From Lysobacteraceae bacterium NML03-0222 (lineage in GTDB: Bacteria; Pseudomonadota; Gammaproteobacteria; Xanthomonadales; Xanthomonadaceae): DNA of 64,000 nt. Shown piece by piece: positions 1 through 8,720 of this stretch (position 1 is its first letter; each line of letters starts with the position of its first letter). The notes below the pieces were generated by a model. The model was not told where the DNA came from. It saw only the letters and a program-made list of their open reading frames with translations, and did no database searches. The stretch covers positions 186,001 to 250,000 of the forward strand of contig NWQM01000001.1 of assembly GCA_002798195.1 (NCBI GenBank), read 5' to 3'. The position numbers and the translations under genes were made by a program.

Positions 1-134
1 GTTTTGACATCAGGAAGATCCCGGGAAACTCGATGGTAAATCACGCCCGCGGCGATGCCTGCAATAACGCCAAGCAGCACGACCATGGCTAGAAGCCAGA
101 GCAAAATGCGACGGATACGGCGAAGAATGGACAT
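1..134 (-). CDS. mrcA: Penicillin-binding protein 1A, N-terminal fragment
   Basis: Partial gene running off the left edge; only the first 44 codons are present. The reverse-strand ATG is at 132-134. The translation begins MSILRRIRRILLWLLAMVVL, a short basic cytoplasmic tail followed by one membrane anchor (residues about 10-32), then a GVIYHR...LPDV segment typical of the region after the anchor in class A penicillin-binding proteins. These enzymes polymerise and cross-link peptidoglycan at the inner membrane. Location divergent from pilM is the usual position of mrcA (ponA) in gammaproteobacteria, and that context carries much of the call. No catalytic domain lies inside the window. Confidence 0.75.
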   Translation of the reverse strand, partial: MSILRRIRRILLWLLAMVVLLGVIAGIAAGVIYHRVSRDLPDVK

Positions 135-347
135 TGAGCTTGATTCCCAGCAGGATGGCAAAAGAGGCTTCAAAGTATAGTGTCGGTCAATCGGTCCCGG
201 TCATGTGGTCGTGTTTGCGGCGTCAGTTGAAAAATGTACTGGAACTATCTGATTGTTTTGGGGTATTGTGTTGTCGTGAAAACTTCGTTATGAATATGAC
301 AACAGATAAGAGCGGCGCTTGCTGCGTCGTTTAGTGGGAGATAGGGT

Positions 348-1406
348 GTGAAACTTGTCAGGAAAACCCAGGCGGGGCTGCTGGGCGTCGATATCAGTTC
401 GACTGCGATCAAAGTACTGCAGTTGTCGCGCTCAGGCGGGCGCTATCGCGTAGAGCACTATGCCGTCGAGCCATTGCCGTTCAATGCAGTGGTCGAGAAA
501 AGCGTGTCGGATTACGACCAGGTAGCCGAAGCCATCAAGCGCGCACTGATCAAATCAGGTAGCAAGTTGAAGACCGCAGCAGCGGCGGTGGCAGGTGCCT
601 CGGTGATCACCAAGTTGATACCGATGCCAGCTGATCTTGCCGAAGATGACTTGGAAGCCCAAGTTGAGCTTGAGGCGGCTAATTACATCCCGTATCCGAT
701 TGAAGAAGTCAATATCGACTTTGAATCTGTTGGCCCTATGCCGGGCACTGCAGATATGCAGCAGGTATTGCTGGTGGCGGCGCGCTCGGAGGAAGTCAGC
801 TCCAGGCAGTCAGTGCTGGAAATGGCGGGGCTCAGTGCCAAGGTGATTGATGTCGAAGCCTTCGCCATCGAAAATGCCTTCTCGCTGATGGCGCCTGAAC
901 TGGGGCTATCGCCAGGAGGGCTGGTGGCTCTGGTGGATATTGGCGCTACCTTGACCACACTCAATATTCTGCGTGATGGTCGTAGCCAGTACAGCCGTGA
1001 ACAGGCCTTTGGTGGCAAGCAGCTGACCGAAGAAATCATGCGCCGCTACGGGCTTGCCTGGGAGGAAGCCGAGCGCGCCAAGCGCCAAGGTGGCCTGCCG
1101 GACAGCTATGAAACGGATGTGTTGGAGCCGTTCCGCGAAACTTTGGTGCAGCAGATCAGCCGCTTGTTGCAGTTCTACTATGCCAGTAGTGAATACAATC
1201 GGGTGGAGCAAGTGGTGCTGTTGGGGGGCTGTGCTTCGATTCCGCATCTTGCCCAACAGGTGGAGGAGCAGCTGGGAGTGCCGACCTCTCTTGCCAATCC
1301 GCTGGCACAGATGACACTGAGCGGGCGTGTCCAGGCACATGATCTGGCGCATGACGCCCCGTCATTGATGATTGCATGCGGTCTTGCGTTGAGGAGTTTC
1401 GACTGA
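348..1406 (+). CDS. pilM: Type IV pilus assembly ATPase-like protein PilM
   Basis: Actin-like (FtsA-fold) cytoplasmic protein of the type IV pilus alignment complex; it binds nucleotide and the N-terminal tail of PilN. It is 352 residues, normal for the family. The N-terminal phosphate-1 motif LLGVDISSTAIKVLQLS (residues about 11-27) and a later VALVDIGATLTTLNI segment (about 193-207) fit the actin-like fold. The start is GTG at 348, preceded by GGGAGATAGG. It is first in the pilMNOPQ operon and its stop overlaps the pilN start by one base. Confidence 0.95.
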   Translation: MKLVRKTQAGLLGVDISSTAIKVLQLSRSGGRYRVEHYAVEPLPFNAVVEKSVSDYDQVAEAIKRALIKSGSKLKTAAAAVAGASVITKLIPMPADLAEDDLEAQVELEAANYIPYPIEEVNIDFESVGPMPGTADMQQVLLVAARSEEVSSRQSVLEMAGLSAKVIDVEAFAIENAFSLMAPELGLSPGGLVALVDIGATLTTLNILRDGRSQYSREQAFGGKQLTEEIMRRYGLAWEEAERAKRQGGLPDSYETDVLEPFRETLVQQISRLLQFYYASSEYNRVEQVVLLGGCASIPHLAQQVEEQLGVPTSLANPLAQMTLSGRVQAHDLAHDAPSLMIACGLALRSFD

Positions 1407-2167
1407 TGGTCAAGATCAATCTACTTCCCTGGCGCGAAGAGCGCCGCAAGCAGCGCCAGCAAGAGTTCTATGCAATGCTGGGCGGCGCAGCAGTGGTTGG
1501 TGTCTTGCTTTCGGGACTTGGCTGGATGTGGCTCAATGGTCATATTTCCGGGCAGCAAGAGCGCAATGCTTTCCTTGAGCAGGAAATCCAGAAGGTTGAG
1601 CAGGAAATCAAGGAAATCGAAACCTTGCAGCAGAAGCGTGAGTCATTGCTCAATCGCAAGCAGGTGATTGAGGAGTTGCAGGCCAATCGCTTCCAGATGG
1701 TGCATCTGTTCGACTCCTTGATGCGCACTGTGCCTGATGGTCTGGTATTGACCGGCCTGAAGCAAGATGGTGAGTCGCTAACGCTGGAAGGGCGTGCCCA
1801 GTCCAATACCCGTGTGGCGACCTATATGCGCAATTTGGAGAACTCGGGATGGATGAAGAATCCGGATGTCAGTGTGATTGAAGTCACCCAGCCTCAAGGG
1901 CAGGGCAGCACGACGGCAACACCTGCGGGCAATGTGGCCTCTGTATTGCCATACATGTTCACCATGCGGGTGACCTTGGGCAATCCTGAGGAGCCGCGTG
2001 ATCCCAATGCGATGCCGACGCCTGATCCGGTGCCGGTGAAGGTCGAGGAGCAGCAAGTCATTGCGCCGCTGGTGCCTGCTGCCGAAGCAGCGGCGACACC
2101 CGCATCGGACGATGCGGCGCAACAGGCAGCTGCTGCACAACACGCAGCTGAAGGGGGCGCGCAATGA
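1406..2167 (+). CDS. pilN: Type IV pilus inner-membrane protein PilN
   Basis: Bitopic inner-membrane component of the PilMNOP alignment complex. The ATG at 1406 overlaps the pilM stop (TGATG), giving 253 residues. A longer reading from 1376 would sit inside pilM and is not used. The cytoplasmic tail begins MVKINLLPWREERR; the INLLPWR motif is the conserved PilM-binding sequence. One membrane helix (about residues 22-42) is followed by a periplasmic coiled coil rich in Glu, Gln and Lys and a ferredoxin-like domain. The C-terminus carries an Ala/Gln/Pro-rich tail of about 45 residues, longer than in many homologues. It overlaps pilO by four bases. Confidence 0.95.
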   Translation: MVKINLLPWREERRKQRQQEFYAMLGGAAVVGVLLSGLGWMWLNGHISGQQERNAFLEQEIQKVEQEIKEIETLQQKRESLLNRKQVIEELQANRFQMVHLFDSLMRTVPDGLVLTGLKQDGESLTLEGRAQSNTRVATYMRNLENSGWMKNPDVSVIEVTQPQGQGSTTATPAGNVASVLPYMFTMRVTLGNPEEPRDPNAMPTPDPVPVKVEEQQVIAPLVPAAEAAATPASDDAAQQAAAAQHAAEGGAQ

Positions 2168-2805
2168 GCAAGAAAAAACAAAATCTTGATTTGAACAATA
2201 TCGGTAGCTGGCCGCGCAATATGCAGCTGCTGTTCTGTGCCCTCACTGCTGGTTTGATTGTGCTCTTGGCTTGGCTGTTTGTACTGAGCGGCAAGAAAGA
2301 AGAGCTGCGAGGGCTGGAGTCCCAGGAAGCGACGCTGCGTGAAACCTTTGAAACCAAGCAGGGTCAGGCTGCCAATCTGGAGGCACTCAAGCAGCAGCTG
2401 CTGCAGATGGAGCAGGAGCTACAGCAGATGCTGCGTCAGCTGCCTTCCAAGACCGAAATGCCGGACATCATTACCGACATTTCCCAGACAGCTTTGGCTT
2501 CGGGGATTCGTAATGAAGTATTCCGTCCGCAGGAAGAAGTCGCCCGCGAGTTTTATGCCGAAAAGCCGATCCAACTGAGGATGGTCGGCAACTATCACCA
2601 GTTTGGCGCGTTCATGAGTGGTGTGGCCTCATTGCCGCGTGTAGTCATCATGACCATGCACAATATTACGCTCACGCCGCGTGAGAAGAGCGACGCATTG
2701 GTGATGGAAGGAACGATCAAAACCTATCGCTATCTGGATGAAAACGATCCGGAAGACAAGAAGGCACTGGAGGCAGCGCAACAGAGTCAGGGAGGTGATC
2801 AATGA
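2164..2805 (+). CDS. pilO: Type IV pilus inner-membrane protein PilO
   Basis: 213-residue bitopic protein that heterodimerises with PilN in the periplasm. A short basic cytoplasmic segment precedes one membrane helix (about residues 20-42), a periplasmic coiled coil (about 45-90, rich in Gln, Leu and Glu), then the globular domain with the LPSKTEMPDII region typical of PilO. Its ATG overlaps the pilN stop (ATGA) and its own stop overlaps pilP in the same way, so translation is probably coupled along the operon. Confidence 0.95.
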   Translation: MSKKKQNLDLNNIGSWPRNMQLLFCALTAGLIVLLAWLFVLSGKKEELRGLESQEATLRETFETKQGQAANLEALKQQLLQMEQELQQMLRQLPSKTEMPDIITDISQTALASGIRNEVFRPQEEVAREFYAEKPIQLRMVGNYHQFGAFMSGVASLPRVVIMTMHNITLTPREKSDALVMEGTIKTYRYLDENDPEDKKALEAAQQSQGGDQ

Positions 2806-3341
2806 ACCTTTCGGTATTGTCCTTGCGTCATGGGTTGATGCTGGGGATGCTGGTACTGACGGCTGCAGGCTGTAGTCGTGGTATCACCAGCGAGCCTGGA
2901 GATGCGCCCAATCTCAGGGAGTGGGTCGCACAGGCGCGTGCCAAGCCTGCACCGCCTCTGGAGCCGGTTCCGGTTATCAAGCCATTTGAAAGCTTCCAGT
3001 TTGATGGCACCGGTATTCGTGATCCTTTCGATCTCAATGCCGTTGCGCAAACCGCTGCCAGCTCCCGGCCAAATTCCAGTCGGCGTCGTCAGCCACTGGA
3101 GGCTTTCCCGCTGGACTCGCTGGATATGGTCGGCACCTTGGGCAAAGGGCGTGGCATTGTCGGGCTGGTCATGGCGCCGGACAAAGTGGCTTACAAAGTG
3201 ACTCCAGGGAACTATCTGGGGCAGAGTGATGGCCGCGTTGTTGCGGTTTATGAAGATCGAATCGAACTGATCGAGCTGGTACCCGATGGTATTGGCGGAT
3301 GGCTGGAGCGTCCGGCCACGATCATGCTGGAGAATCAATAA
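2802..3341 (+). CDS. pilP: Type IV pilus lipoprotein PilP
   Basis: 179-residue lipoprotein linking PilN/PilO to the secretin PilQ. A signal peptide ends in the lipobox LTAAGC at about residue 25. A proline-rich, flexible linker follows, then a compact beta domain with the DPFDLNA and LDMVGTL motifs (residues about 72-115) characteristic of PilP. The stop TAA overlaps the start of pilQ by one base. Confidence 0.94.
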   Translation: MNLSVLSLRHGLMLGMLVLTAAGCSRGITSEPGDAPNLREWVAQARAKPAPPLEPVPVIKPFESFQFDGTGIRDPFDLNAVAQTAASSRPNSSRRRQPLEAFPLDSLDMVGTLGKGRGIVGLVMAPDKVAYKVTPGNYLGQSDGRVVAVYEDRIELIELVPDGIGGWLERPATIMLENQ

Positions 3342-5203
3342 TGAAGGGGTTGATCATGCCGTCCAATCGTATTTTTCGTCCTGGCCGGACGGTCGTCGCC
3401 GGCCTTGTCTGCGGCATTCTGGCCGCTTCAGCTTATGCCGCAACACCGGCTGCCGATAGCCAGCAGCTGGGCGCTGTGCAGGCCTCGGCTGCCATCACCG
3501 CGCCCAGCGTAGCCAATATCGATTTCCGTCGTGGCGATAATGGTGCGGGTCGCTTGGTGGTGAGTTTCAATGGCGAAGGTGCGACTCCTGATTTGCGCAC
3601 CCAGCAAGGCCGTGTGGTCGTGGACTTGGGCCGCGCGCAGCTGCCTCAGGCTCTGGCCAAGGTGCTGAATGTGGCGGACTTTGCAACGCCGGTGCGGAGT
3701 ATTGACGCCAGTGGCCAGCAGATTGTGCTGGCAGCCCAGGGGGCATTCGATTCGATGGCCTATCAGCGTGGCCGCGAATACATCGTCGAAATTACCCCCA
3801 AGGCCGCTGAAGTTGCCCAAGGGGCTGTATCTTCGGGCATTTCTGCCAAAGCCCAGGCGGGCACCGAGCCTGTCTATCGTGGTAGCAAGATCAACTACAA
3901 CTTCCAGGATATTCCGGTGCGTCCGGTGCTGCAGCTGATTGCAGAAGAGTCCAATCTCAATATCGTGGTGGCTGATACCGTCACCGGCAATGTCACCATC
4001 CGTCTGGTAGATGTACCCTGGGATCAGGCACTTGACTTGATTTTGCAGTCCAAGGGGCTGGATAAACGTCGCCAGGGCAATGTCATTTGGGTCGCACCGC
4101 AGGCCGAGATCGCCAAGTTCGAACAGGACAAGGAAGATGCCCGTATTGCCTTGGAAAATCGCCAGGATTTGGTGACCGAATATATTCGCATCAACTATCA
4201 CAGCGCCGAAGCAATCTTCAAGGGGCTGACCGAGTCCAAAGGCTTGGGCAGTGGCAACCAGCAAAACCAGGGACAAGCCAATATGGACAGCGGCTTCTTG
4301 TCGCCACGTGGTCGCCTGGTGGCCGATGAGCGCACCAATACCTTGATGATCAGCGATATCCCGAAAAAGATCGAGGAAATGCGCAGGCTGATCAATGAAA
4401 TTGACCGCCCGGTGGATCAGGTAGTGATCGAGTCGAGAATCGTGGTTGCGACGGAATCGTTTGCACGCGATCTGGGAGCTCGCTTTGGTGTTTCGGGGCG
4501 TCGTAACGGCAATAACCGTGGGGCTTTGAGCGGCTCGCTGGAGAATAACCAGAACATCATCAACAATGGTGTAACCAATGTTCCCGGTGGCCTGAACTTC
4601 AATATGCCGGCCAGTCCGACTTCGGGCACGGCTGCGGGCTTGGCTTATACGCTGCTGGGTGCCAATTTCTCGCTGGATCTGGAGCTCTCCGCCATGCAGC
4701 AAAACAAGCGCGGTGAAGTGCTTTCCAATCCGCGCATTCTGACAACCAACCAGCGTGAGGCGGTCATCCGTCAAGGCAAGGAAGTCGGCTATGTCACCAT
4801 CACTGCTTCGACCGGAGGCTTGGCACAGCCGACGGTGGCCTTTAAGGATGTACTGCTGGAGCTGAAGGTGACGCCGACCATCACCCATGACGATCGTGTG
4901 TTCTTGAATGTCAATGTGACCAAGAATGAGGTCGAAAGCTGGTTTGAGTCCACCGTTGGCCGTATTCCGACCATTGCCAAGCGGGAAATCAATACCGCTG
5001 CACTGGTTGAAAATGGTCAGACGGTGGTGATTGGCGGCGTGTATGAATTTACAGACGCTGATTCGGTTTCCAAGGTACCACTCTTGGGAGATATTCCGGT
5101 ATTGGGCAATCTGTTCAAGAACAAGAGCCGCAATAACGAAAAAGCGGAGCTGCTGATTTTCATGACGCCGAAAATTTTGCGAGTTCAGCAGCGTATGCAC
5201 TGA
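3341..5203 (+). CDS. pilQ: Type IV pilus secretin PilQ
   Basis: Outer-membrane secretin through which the pilus fibre is extruded. I place the start at ATG 3341 (620 residues), which overlaps the pilP stop and has GGAG 8 bases upstream. ATG 3356, with GAAGGGG ahead of it, is a possible alternative. Order of parts: signal peptide ending near AASAYAA; one AMIN domain (about 45-140) rather than the two or more seen in some PilQ; a short secretin/TonB N-terminal domain (about 175-245); an N1/KH-like domain (about 270-375); and the secretin core with a VPLLGDIPVLGNLFK motif near the C-terminus. A strong terminator follows. Confidence 0.95.
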   Translation: MKGLIMPSNRIFRPGRTVVAGLVCGILAASAYAATPAADSQQLGAVQASAAITAPSVANIDFRRGDNGAGRLVVSFNGEGATPDLRTQQGRVVVDLGRAQLPQALAKVLNVADFATPVRSIDASGQQIVLAAQGAFDSMAYQRGREYIVEITPKAAEVAQGAVSSGISAKAQAGTEPVYRGSKINYNFQDIPVRPVLQLIAEESNLNIVVADTVTGNVTIRLVDVPWDQALDLILQSKGLDKRRQGNVIWVAPQAEIAKFEQDKEDARIALENRQDLVTEYIRINYHSAEAIFKGLTESKGLGSGNQQNQGQANMDSGFLSPRGRLVADERTNTLMISDIPKKIEEMRRLINEIDRPVDQVVIESRIVVATESFARDLGARFGVSGRRNGNNRGALSGSLENNQNIINNGVTNVPGGLNFNMPASPTSGTAAGLAYTLLGANFSLDLELSAMQQNKRGEVLSNPRILTTNQREAVIRQGKEVGYVTITASTGGLAQPTVAFKDVLLELKVTPTITHDDRVFLNVNVTKNEVESWFESTVGRIPTIAKREINTAALVENGQTVVIGGVYEFTDADSVSKVPLLGDIPVLGNLFKNKSRNNEKAELLIFMTPKILRVQQRMH

Positions 5204-5222
5204 GCCGTGCGCTGTGTATTGC

Positions 5223-5250
5223 AAAACGGGACCTTCGGGTCCCGTTTTCT
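5223..5250 (+). terminator. Rho-independent terminator after pilQ
   Basis: Perfect inverted repeat: arm AAAACGGGACC (5223-5233), TTCG tetraloop, arm GGTCCCGTTTT (5238-5248). The GC-rich 7-bp core ends in four T on one side and four A on the other, so it can act in both directions. It closes the pil operon. Confidence 0.92.
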
Positions 5251-5312
5251 TTGCACAAGTGAACTGTCTGTGCAAAAAGCGGTCAAACTAGGCGCTTGTT
5301 TTCTCTGTAGAG

Positions 5313-6335
5313 ATGCGCACGATGGATGCCATACCCGCTCTGCCCTCCGAGTTTCCGGCCAATAACCAAGACTTGCAGCAGCGCTTCCATGCTTTGCAGC
5401 AGTCACTGGAGCAGGAAATTGTCGGTCAGTCGCGTTTGATTGGACGGCTGCTGACAGCGTTGCTGGCGGATGGTCATCTGCTGGTAGAAGGTGCGCCGGG
5501 TCTTGCCAAGACCATGGCAATCCGTGCCCTTTCATCGCGGATTGAGGCAGATTTTGCCCGTGTGCAATTCACACCAGACTTGCTGCCTGCTGACCTGACG
5601 GGCAGTGAAGTGTGGCGGGCACAGGAGGGGTGCTTTCAATTCCAGCCAGGCCCCTTGTTTCATGCCTTGCTCCTGGCCGATGAAATCAACCGCGCACCGG
5701 CCAAAGTGCAGTCAGCCCTGCTTGAGGCGATGGCTGAGCGCCAGGTGACGGTGGGCGGCAAGACTTATCCATTGCCGCCGTTGTTTCTGGTGATGGCAAC
5801 GCAAAACCCGATTGAACAGGAAGGTACTTTCCCGTTGCCCGAGGCGCAGCTTGACCGGTTCTTGATGTATGTACGGATTGGTTATCCCGATGCAGGCAGT
5901 GAAGCGCAAATCCTGCGCTTGGAGCGGGCGCGTGCTTTGGGGATGAAGGCGCAAGACACAATGCAGGCAGAGTGCATTACGCTGCCGGAAATACAGGCGG
6001 CGCGCCGAGCCGTTTTGCAGCTGCACATGGCGCCGGTACTGGAGCAGTATCTGCTGGAAATCGTATTGGCCAGCCGTGATGCCGGGCGCTATGACGCGCA
6101 ATTGGCGCGCAGGATTGCCTGGGGCGCCAGCCCGCGTGGCTCGATTGCCCTGGAGCGATGCGCACGTGCCCATGCCTGGCTTGCCGGGCGCGATTATGTG
6201 ACGCCGGATGACATTCGTGAAGTCGCTGCGGATGTCTTGGGGCATCGGGTACTGCCGACTTTCGAGGCCAGTGCCGAAGGCTGGGATGGCCGGCGCCTGG
6301 TAGATGAAATCATCGCCCGTGTACCGCATCCGTAA
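5313..6335 (+). CDS. MoxR-family AAA+ ATPase
   Basis: 340-residue MoxR-type ATPase, a chaperone-like partner of von Willebrand factor A (VWA) proteins. Walker A is GAPGLAKT (about residues 60-67), Walker B is LLADEINR (about 119-126), and a sensor-1 segment ATQNPIEQEGTFPLPEAQLD follows near 160-180. It is first in a row with DUF58, DUF4381, BatA, BatB-BatC and BatD, the classical MoxR/Bat order, which supports a role in protein maturation or envelope stress tolerance. The start at 5313 has no strong ribosome binding site; ATG 5322 is an alternative. Confidence 0.93.
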   Translation: MRTMDAIPALPSEFPANNQDLQQRFHALQQSLEQEIVGQSRLIGRLLTALLADGHLLVEGAPGLAKTMAIRALSSRIEADFARVQFTPDLLPADLTGSEVWRAQEGCFQFQPGPLFHALLLADEINRAPAKVQSALLEAMAERQVTVGGKTYPLPPLFLVMATQNPIEQEGTFPLPEAQLDRFLMYVRIGYPDAGSEAQILRLERARALGMKAQDTMQAECITLPEIQAARRAVLQLHMAPVLEQYLLEIVLASRDAGRYDAQLARRIAWGASPRGSIALERCARAHAWLAGRDYVTPDDIREVAADVLGHRVLPTFEASAEGWDGRRLVDEIIARVPHP

Positions 6336-6382
6336 CGGTTCTGCCTATGCGCAGCCATGATTTGACTCCAGAAGATACGACC

Positions 6383-7258
6383 ATGCCGAGCTTGTCTGCG
6401 CTGCTGGCATTGCGTGCTCGGGTGCAGGGCAGGGCGGGGGCAAGGCGGGGGCGGTATGGCGTTTCCGGTATGGCGCTATCGCCATTGCGTGGGCGTGGCA
6501 TGGAATATGCCGAGTCGCGCGAATATGTGGCTGGTGATGATGCGCGTCATATCGACTGGCGCGTCAGTGCGCGCACCGGGCGTGCGCATACCAAGCTGTT
6601 CCAGGCCGAGCGCGACCGGCTGAGTCTGATTGTGGCCGATACCTCGCCACGGCTGTATTTTGGCAGCCGTTTGCGATTCAAGTCGGTTCAAGCCGCACGT
6701 GTGGCGGCGGTGGCGGCCTGGGCATCCTTGCAAGCGGGGGATCGTATTGCTGCTTTGCGCGGCAGTCGGCAGGAGGCAGCGATTGCACCGGCTGCGGGGG
6801 CGCGTGCGGTTTTCCGGGTACTGCACGCCCTGTGCCGCTGGTATGCCGAGCCGCCGCAGGATGATGAGGGGCTGGCCTTTGCACTGCAGCGGGCACAGCG
6901 TAGCCTGCATACGGGCGCGCGGCTTTGGGTAGTGGCCGAGCCCAGTAGCGTGAATGAGGTGCCAGCGGCGCTTTGGGCTGCCCTTGCGCAACGTGCGGAC
7001 ATCATTGTGCTGTTGATGATCGATCCCTTTGAGCAGTCGCCACCGAAGGCGCGCCTGCCATTTGTGCAGGCCGATGGGCGGCGGCTGCTGGATTTGTCCG
7101 GCAAGGCGCAGCGCATCTGCTGGCAACAGTATTTTGTCGCCCCGTTGCAGGCAGCGCAGTCCATGCTGATGGCCTTGCGTGTGCATGTCGTGACCCTGTC
7201 TTGCGATGCCGACAGTGCCGATTGGTTGACTGCTTTGCAATTTGAAAGGGGGGCTTGA
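6383..7258 (+). CDS. DUF58 domain protein of the MoxR/Bat operon
   Basis: DUF58 protein (VWA-like fold), usually adjacent to MoxR; exact biochemical role unknown. The conserved core is clear: a G-x-GMEYAESREYVAGDD segment followed by RHIDWRVSARTG, the DUF58 signature, at about residues 37-67. I use ATG 6383 (291 residues) because homologues begin close to a SLSALLALR-like helix; ATG 6347 in the same frame adds 12 residues without a better binding site. The stop overlaps the next start (TGATG at 7256-7260). No transmembrane helix is visible, so it is probably cytoplasmic. Confidence 0.88.
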   Translation: MPSLSALLALRARVQGRAGARRGRYGVSGMALSPLRGRGMEYAESREYVAGDDARHIDWRVSARTGRAHTKLFQAERDRLSLIVADTSPRLYFGSRLRFKSVQAARVAAVAAWASLQAGDRIAALRGSRQEAAIAPAAGARAVFRVLHALCRWYAEPPQDDEGLAFALQRAQRSLHTGARLWVVAEPSSVNEVPAALWAALAQRADIIVLLMIDPFEQSPPKARLPFVQADGRRLLDLSGKAQRICWQQYFVAPLQAAQSMLMALRVHVVTLSCDADSADWLTALQFERGA

Positions 7259-7716
7259 TGCAATCGCAAACGCTTGAATTGCGCGATATTCACCCATCGG
7301 TGGCGCCGGATTTGTGGCCGCCTGCTGTAGGCTGGTGGTGGTTGGCGGCAGCGATTGGCCTGCTGATGGGGCTGCTGTGGTGGCGGGCAAGACGTCGCCG
7401 CCGCTATCGGCAGGCGCTGTTGCAGTTATTTGATGAGGCGCTTGCCAATGCTGCGGACAATCCGGCTAAAGTCGCGGCGATTTCCGGCCTACTGCGGCGT
7501 GCCGCAAGACGACATGGCAATGTGGCTGATACGCTCGAAGGCGAGGCTTGGCTTGCACTTTTGAATCAGGATTTGGCTGATGCGCCATTTGCCGGCGAGC
7601 TGGCTGTCTTGTTGCAGCAGGGCGGTTTTCGTCCGGAGGTGGATGAGCAGCAGCTACAGGTTTTGCAGCAGGTTGCAAAAAGACGCTTCCTGCTATGGAT
7701 GGGCGCACGGCCATGA
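7258..7716 (+). CDS. DUF4381 membrane protein of the Bat operon
   Basis: 152-residue protein with the DUF4381 pattern: an N-terminal LRDIHPS...WPPAVGWW stretch, one membrane helix (about residues 25-43), an Arg-rich stop-transfer run (WWRARRRRRYR), then a soluble helical domain with LLRRAARR and a GEAWLALL motif. ATG 7258 overlaps the DUF58 stop by one base. The stop overlaps batA (ATGA). The family is known from its constant placement between DUF58 and the VWA proteins; it probably helps anchor the complex at the inner membrane. Confidence 0.87.
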   Translation: MQSQTLELRDIHPSVAPDLWPPAVGWWWLAAAIGLLMGLLWWRARRRRRYRQALLQLFDEALANAADNPAKVAAISGLLRRAARRHGNVADTLEGEAWLALLNQDLADAPFAGELAVLLQQGGFRPEVDEQQLQVLQQVAKRRFLLWMGARP

Positions 7717-8720
7717 ATGCGTTGTGGCAGGGGCTGCAGGAATATTTCGCCTGGCCGTGGATGCTGCTGGTCATGCCACTGCCGTTGCTGTTGCGCTGGC
7801 TGTGGCCTGCCAAGCCCGATGAGGAGGTGCCAGCCTTGCGATTACCGCAGGCAGTGTCGCTGTCGGTCGTACCGGGCGTGTCCAGAATGCGCCATGGAGT
7901 AAATGCCGGGCTTTTCATCGCCTGGCTGTTGCTGTGCATCGCGGCGGCTCGCCCGCAAACCTTGGGGCCTATACAGGCGCCGCCGCAGACCGGGCGTGAC
8001 CTGATGCTGGCGGTGGATATTTCCGGCAGCATGGAGCAGCAGGATATGCGGCTGGGCGGACGCAGCGTCGACCGTTTGACGGCGGCCAAGGCCGTTCTTG
8101 GGGATTTTCTTGAGCGTCGCGCCAGTGACCGGGTGGGCTTGATTGTATTTGGCCAGCGCGCCTATGCCATCGCGCCGCTGACTCGCGACCGGGAAAGCCT
8201 ACGCAGCCAGCTGCGCGATGTGATGGTCGGTATGGCTGGACGGGAAACCGCCATTGGCGATGCCATCGGCCTTGCCATCAAACGCCTGCGCGCCCAGCCT
8301 GCCGAGCACCGTGTCCTGATTTTGCTGACCGATGGCGAGAATACCGCAGGCGTATTGACGCCGGCCAAGGCAGCGGAGCTGGCCAGGGCGGAAAACGTGC
8401 GTATCCATACCATCGCTTTTGGCGGTGATGGCGATACCTTGTCGATGTGGGGTATTTCCATCGCGCTGCCGGGCATGCAGGCAGGCATTGATGAGGCGAG
8501 CCTGCAGCAGGTGGCCGAGCTGACTGGCGGGCAGTTTTTTCGTGCCCGCGATGCCAGTTCACTGGCGGGGATCTATGCCGAAATCGACCGTCTGGAGCCA
8601 AACAGCAGTGAAGGTCAGGCATTGCGGCCGCGCATTGAGCATTACTGGCGCTGGCTACTGGCCGCATCGCTGATGGCTGTGCTGGCCGGGGCTTTCAGTC
8701 ATTGGCGGAGGCGCATATGA
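7713..8720 (+). CDS. batA: BatA-type VWA-domain membrane protein
   Basis: 335-residue inner-membrane protein. A hydrophobic N-terminal segment (about residues 13-30) and a second helix (about 65-85) precede a VWA domain whose metal-ion adhesion (MIDAS) motif is AVDISGSM (DxSxS, near residue 105). A later LLTDGEN supplies the conserved MIDAS-2 aspartate region. A C-terminal membrane helix (about 312-332) follows. The start is taken at ATG 7713, overlapping the DUF4381 stop. Bat proteins were first linked to aerotolerance in Bacteroides; here the role is inferred from family and context. Confidence 0.9.
   Translation: MNALWQGLQEYFAWPWMLLVMPLPLLLRWLWPAKPDEEVPALRLPQAVSLSVVPGVSRMRHGVNAGLFIAWLLLCIAAARPQTLGPIQAPPQTGRDLMLAVDISGSMEQQDMRLGGRSVDRLTAAKAVLGDFLERRASDRVGLIVFGQRAYAIAPLTRDRESLRSQLRDVMVGMAGRETAIGDAIGLAIKRLRAQPAEHRVLILLTDGENTAGVLTPAKAAELARAENVRIHTIAFGGDGDTLSMWGISIALPGMQAGIDEASLQQVAELTGGQFFRARDASSLAGIYAEIDRLEPNSSEGQALRPRIEHYWRWLLAASLMAVLAGAFSHWRRRI

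Noticed and set aside
134..334. 66-codon frame between mrcA and pilM
   Set aside because: No ribosome binding site or family resemblance; the region is the divergent promoter area. No promoter there was convincing enough to list.
3428..5275. 615-codon minus-strand frame opposite pilQ
   Set aside because: Shadow of the secretin gene; no recognisable domain.
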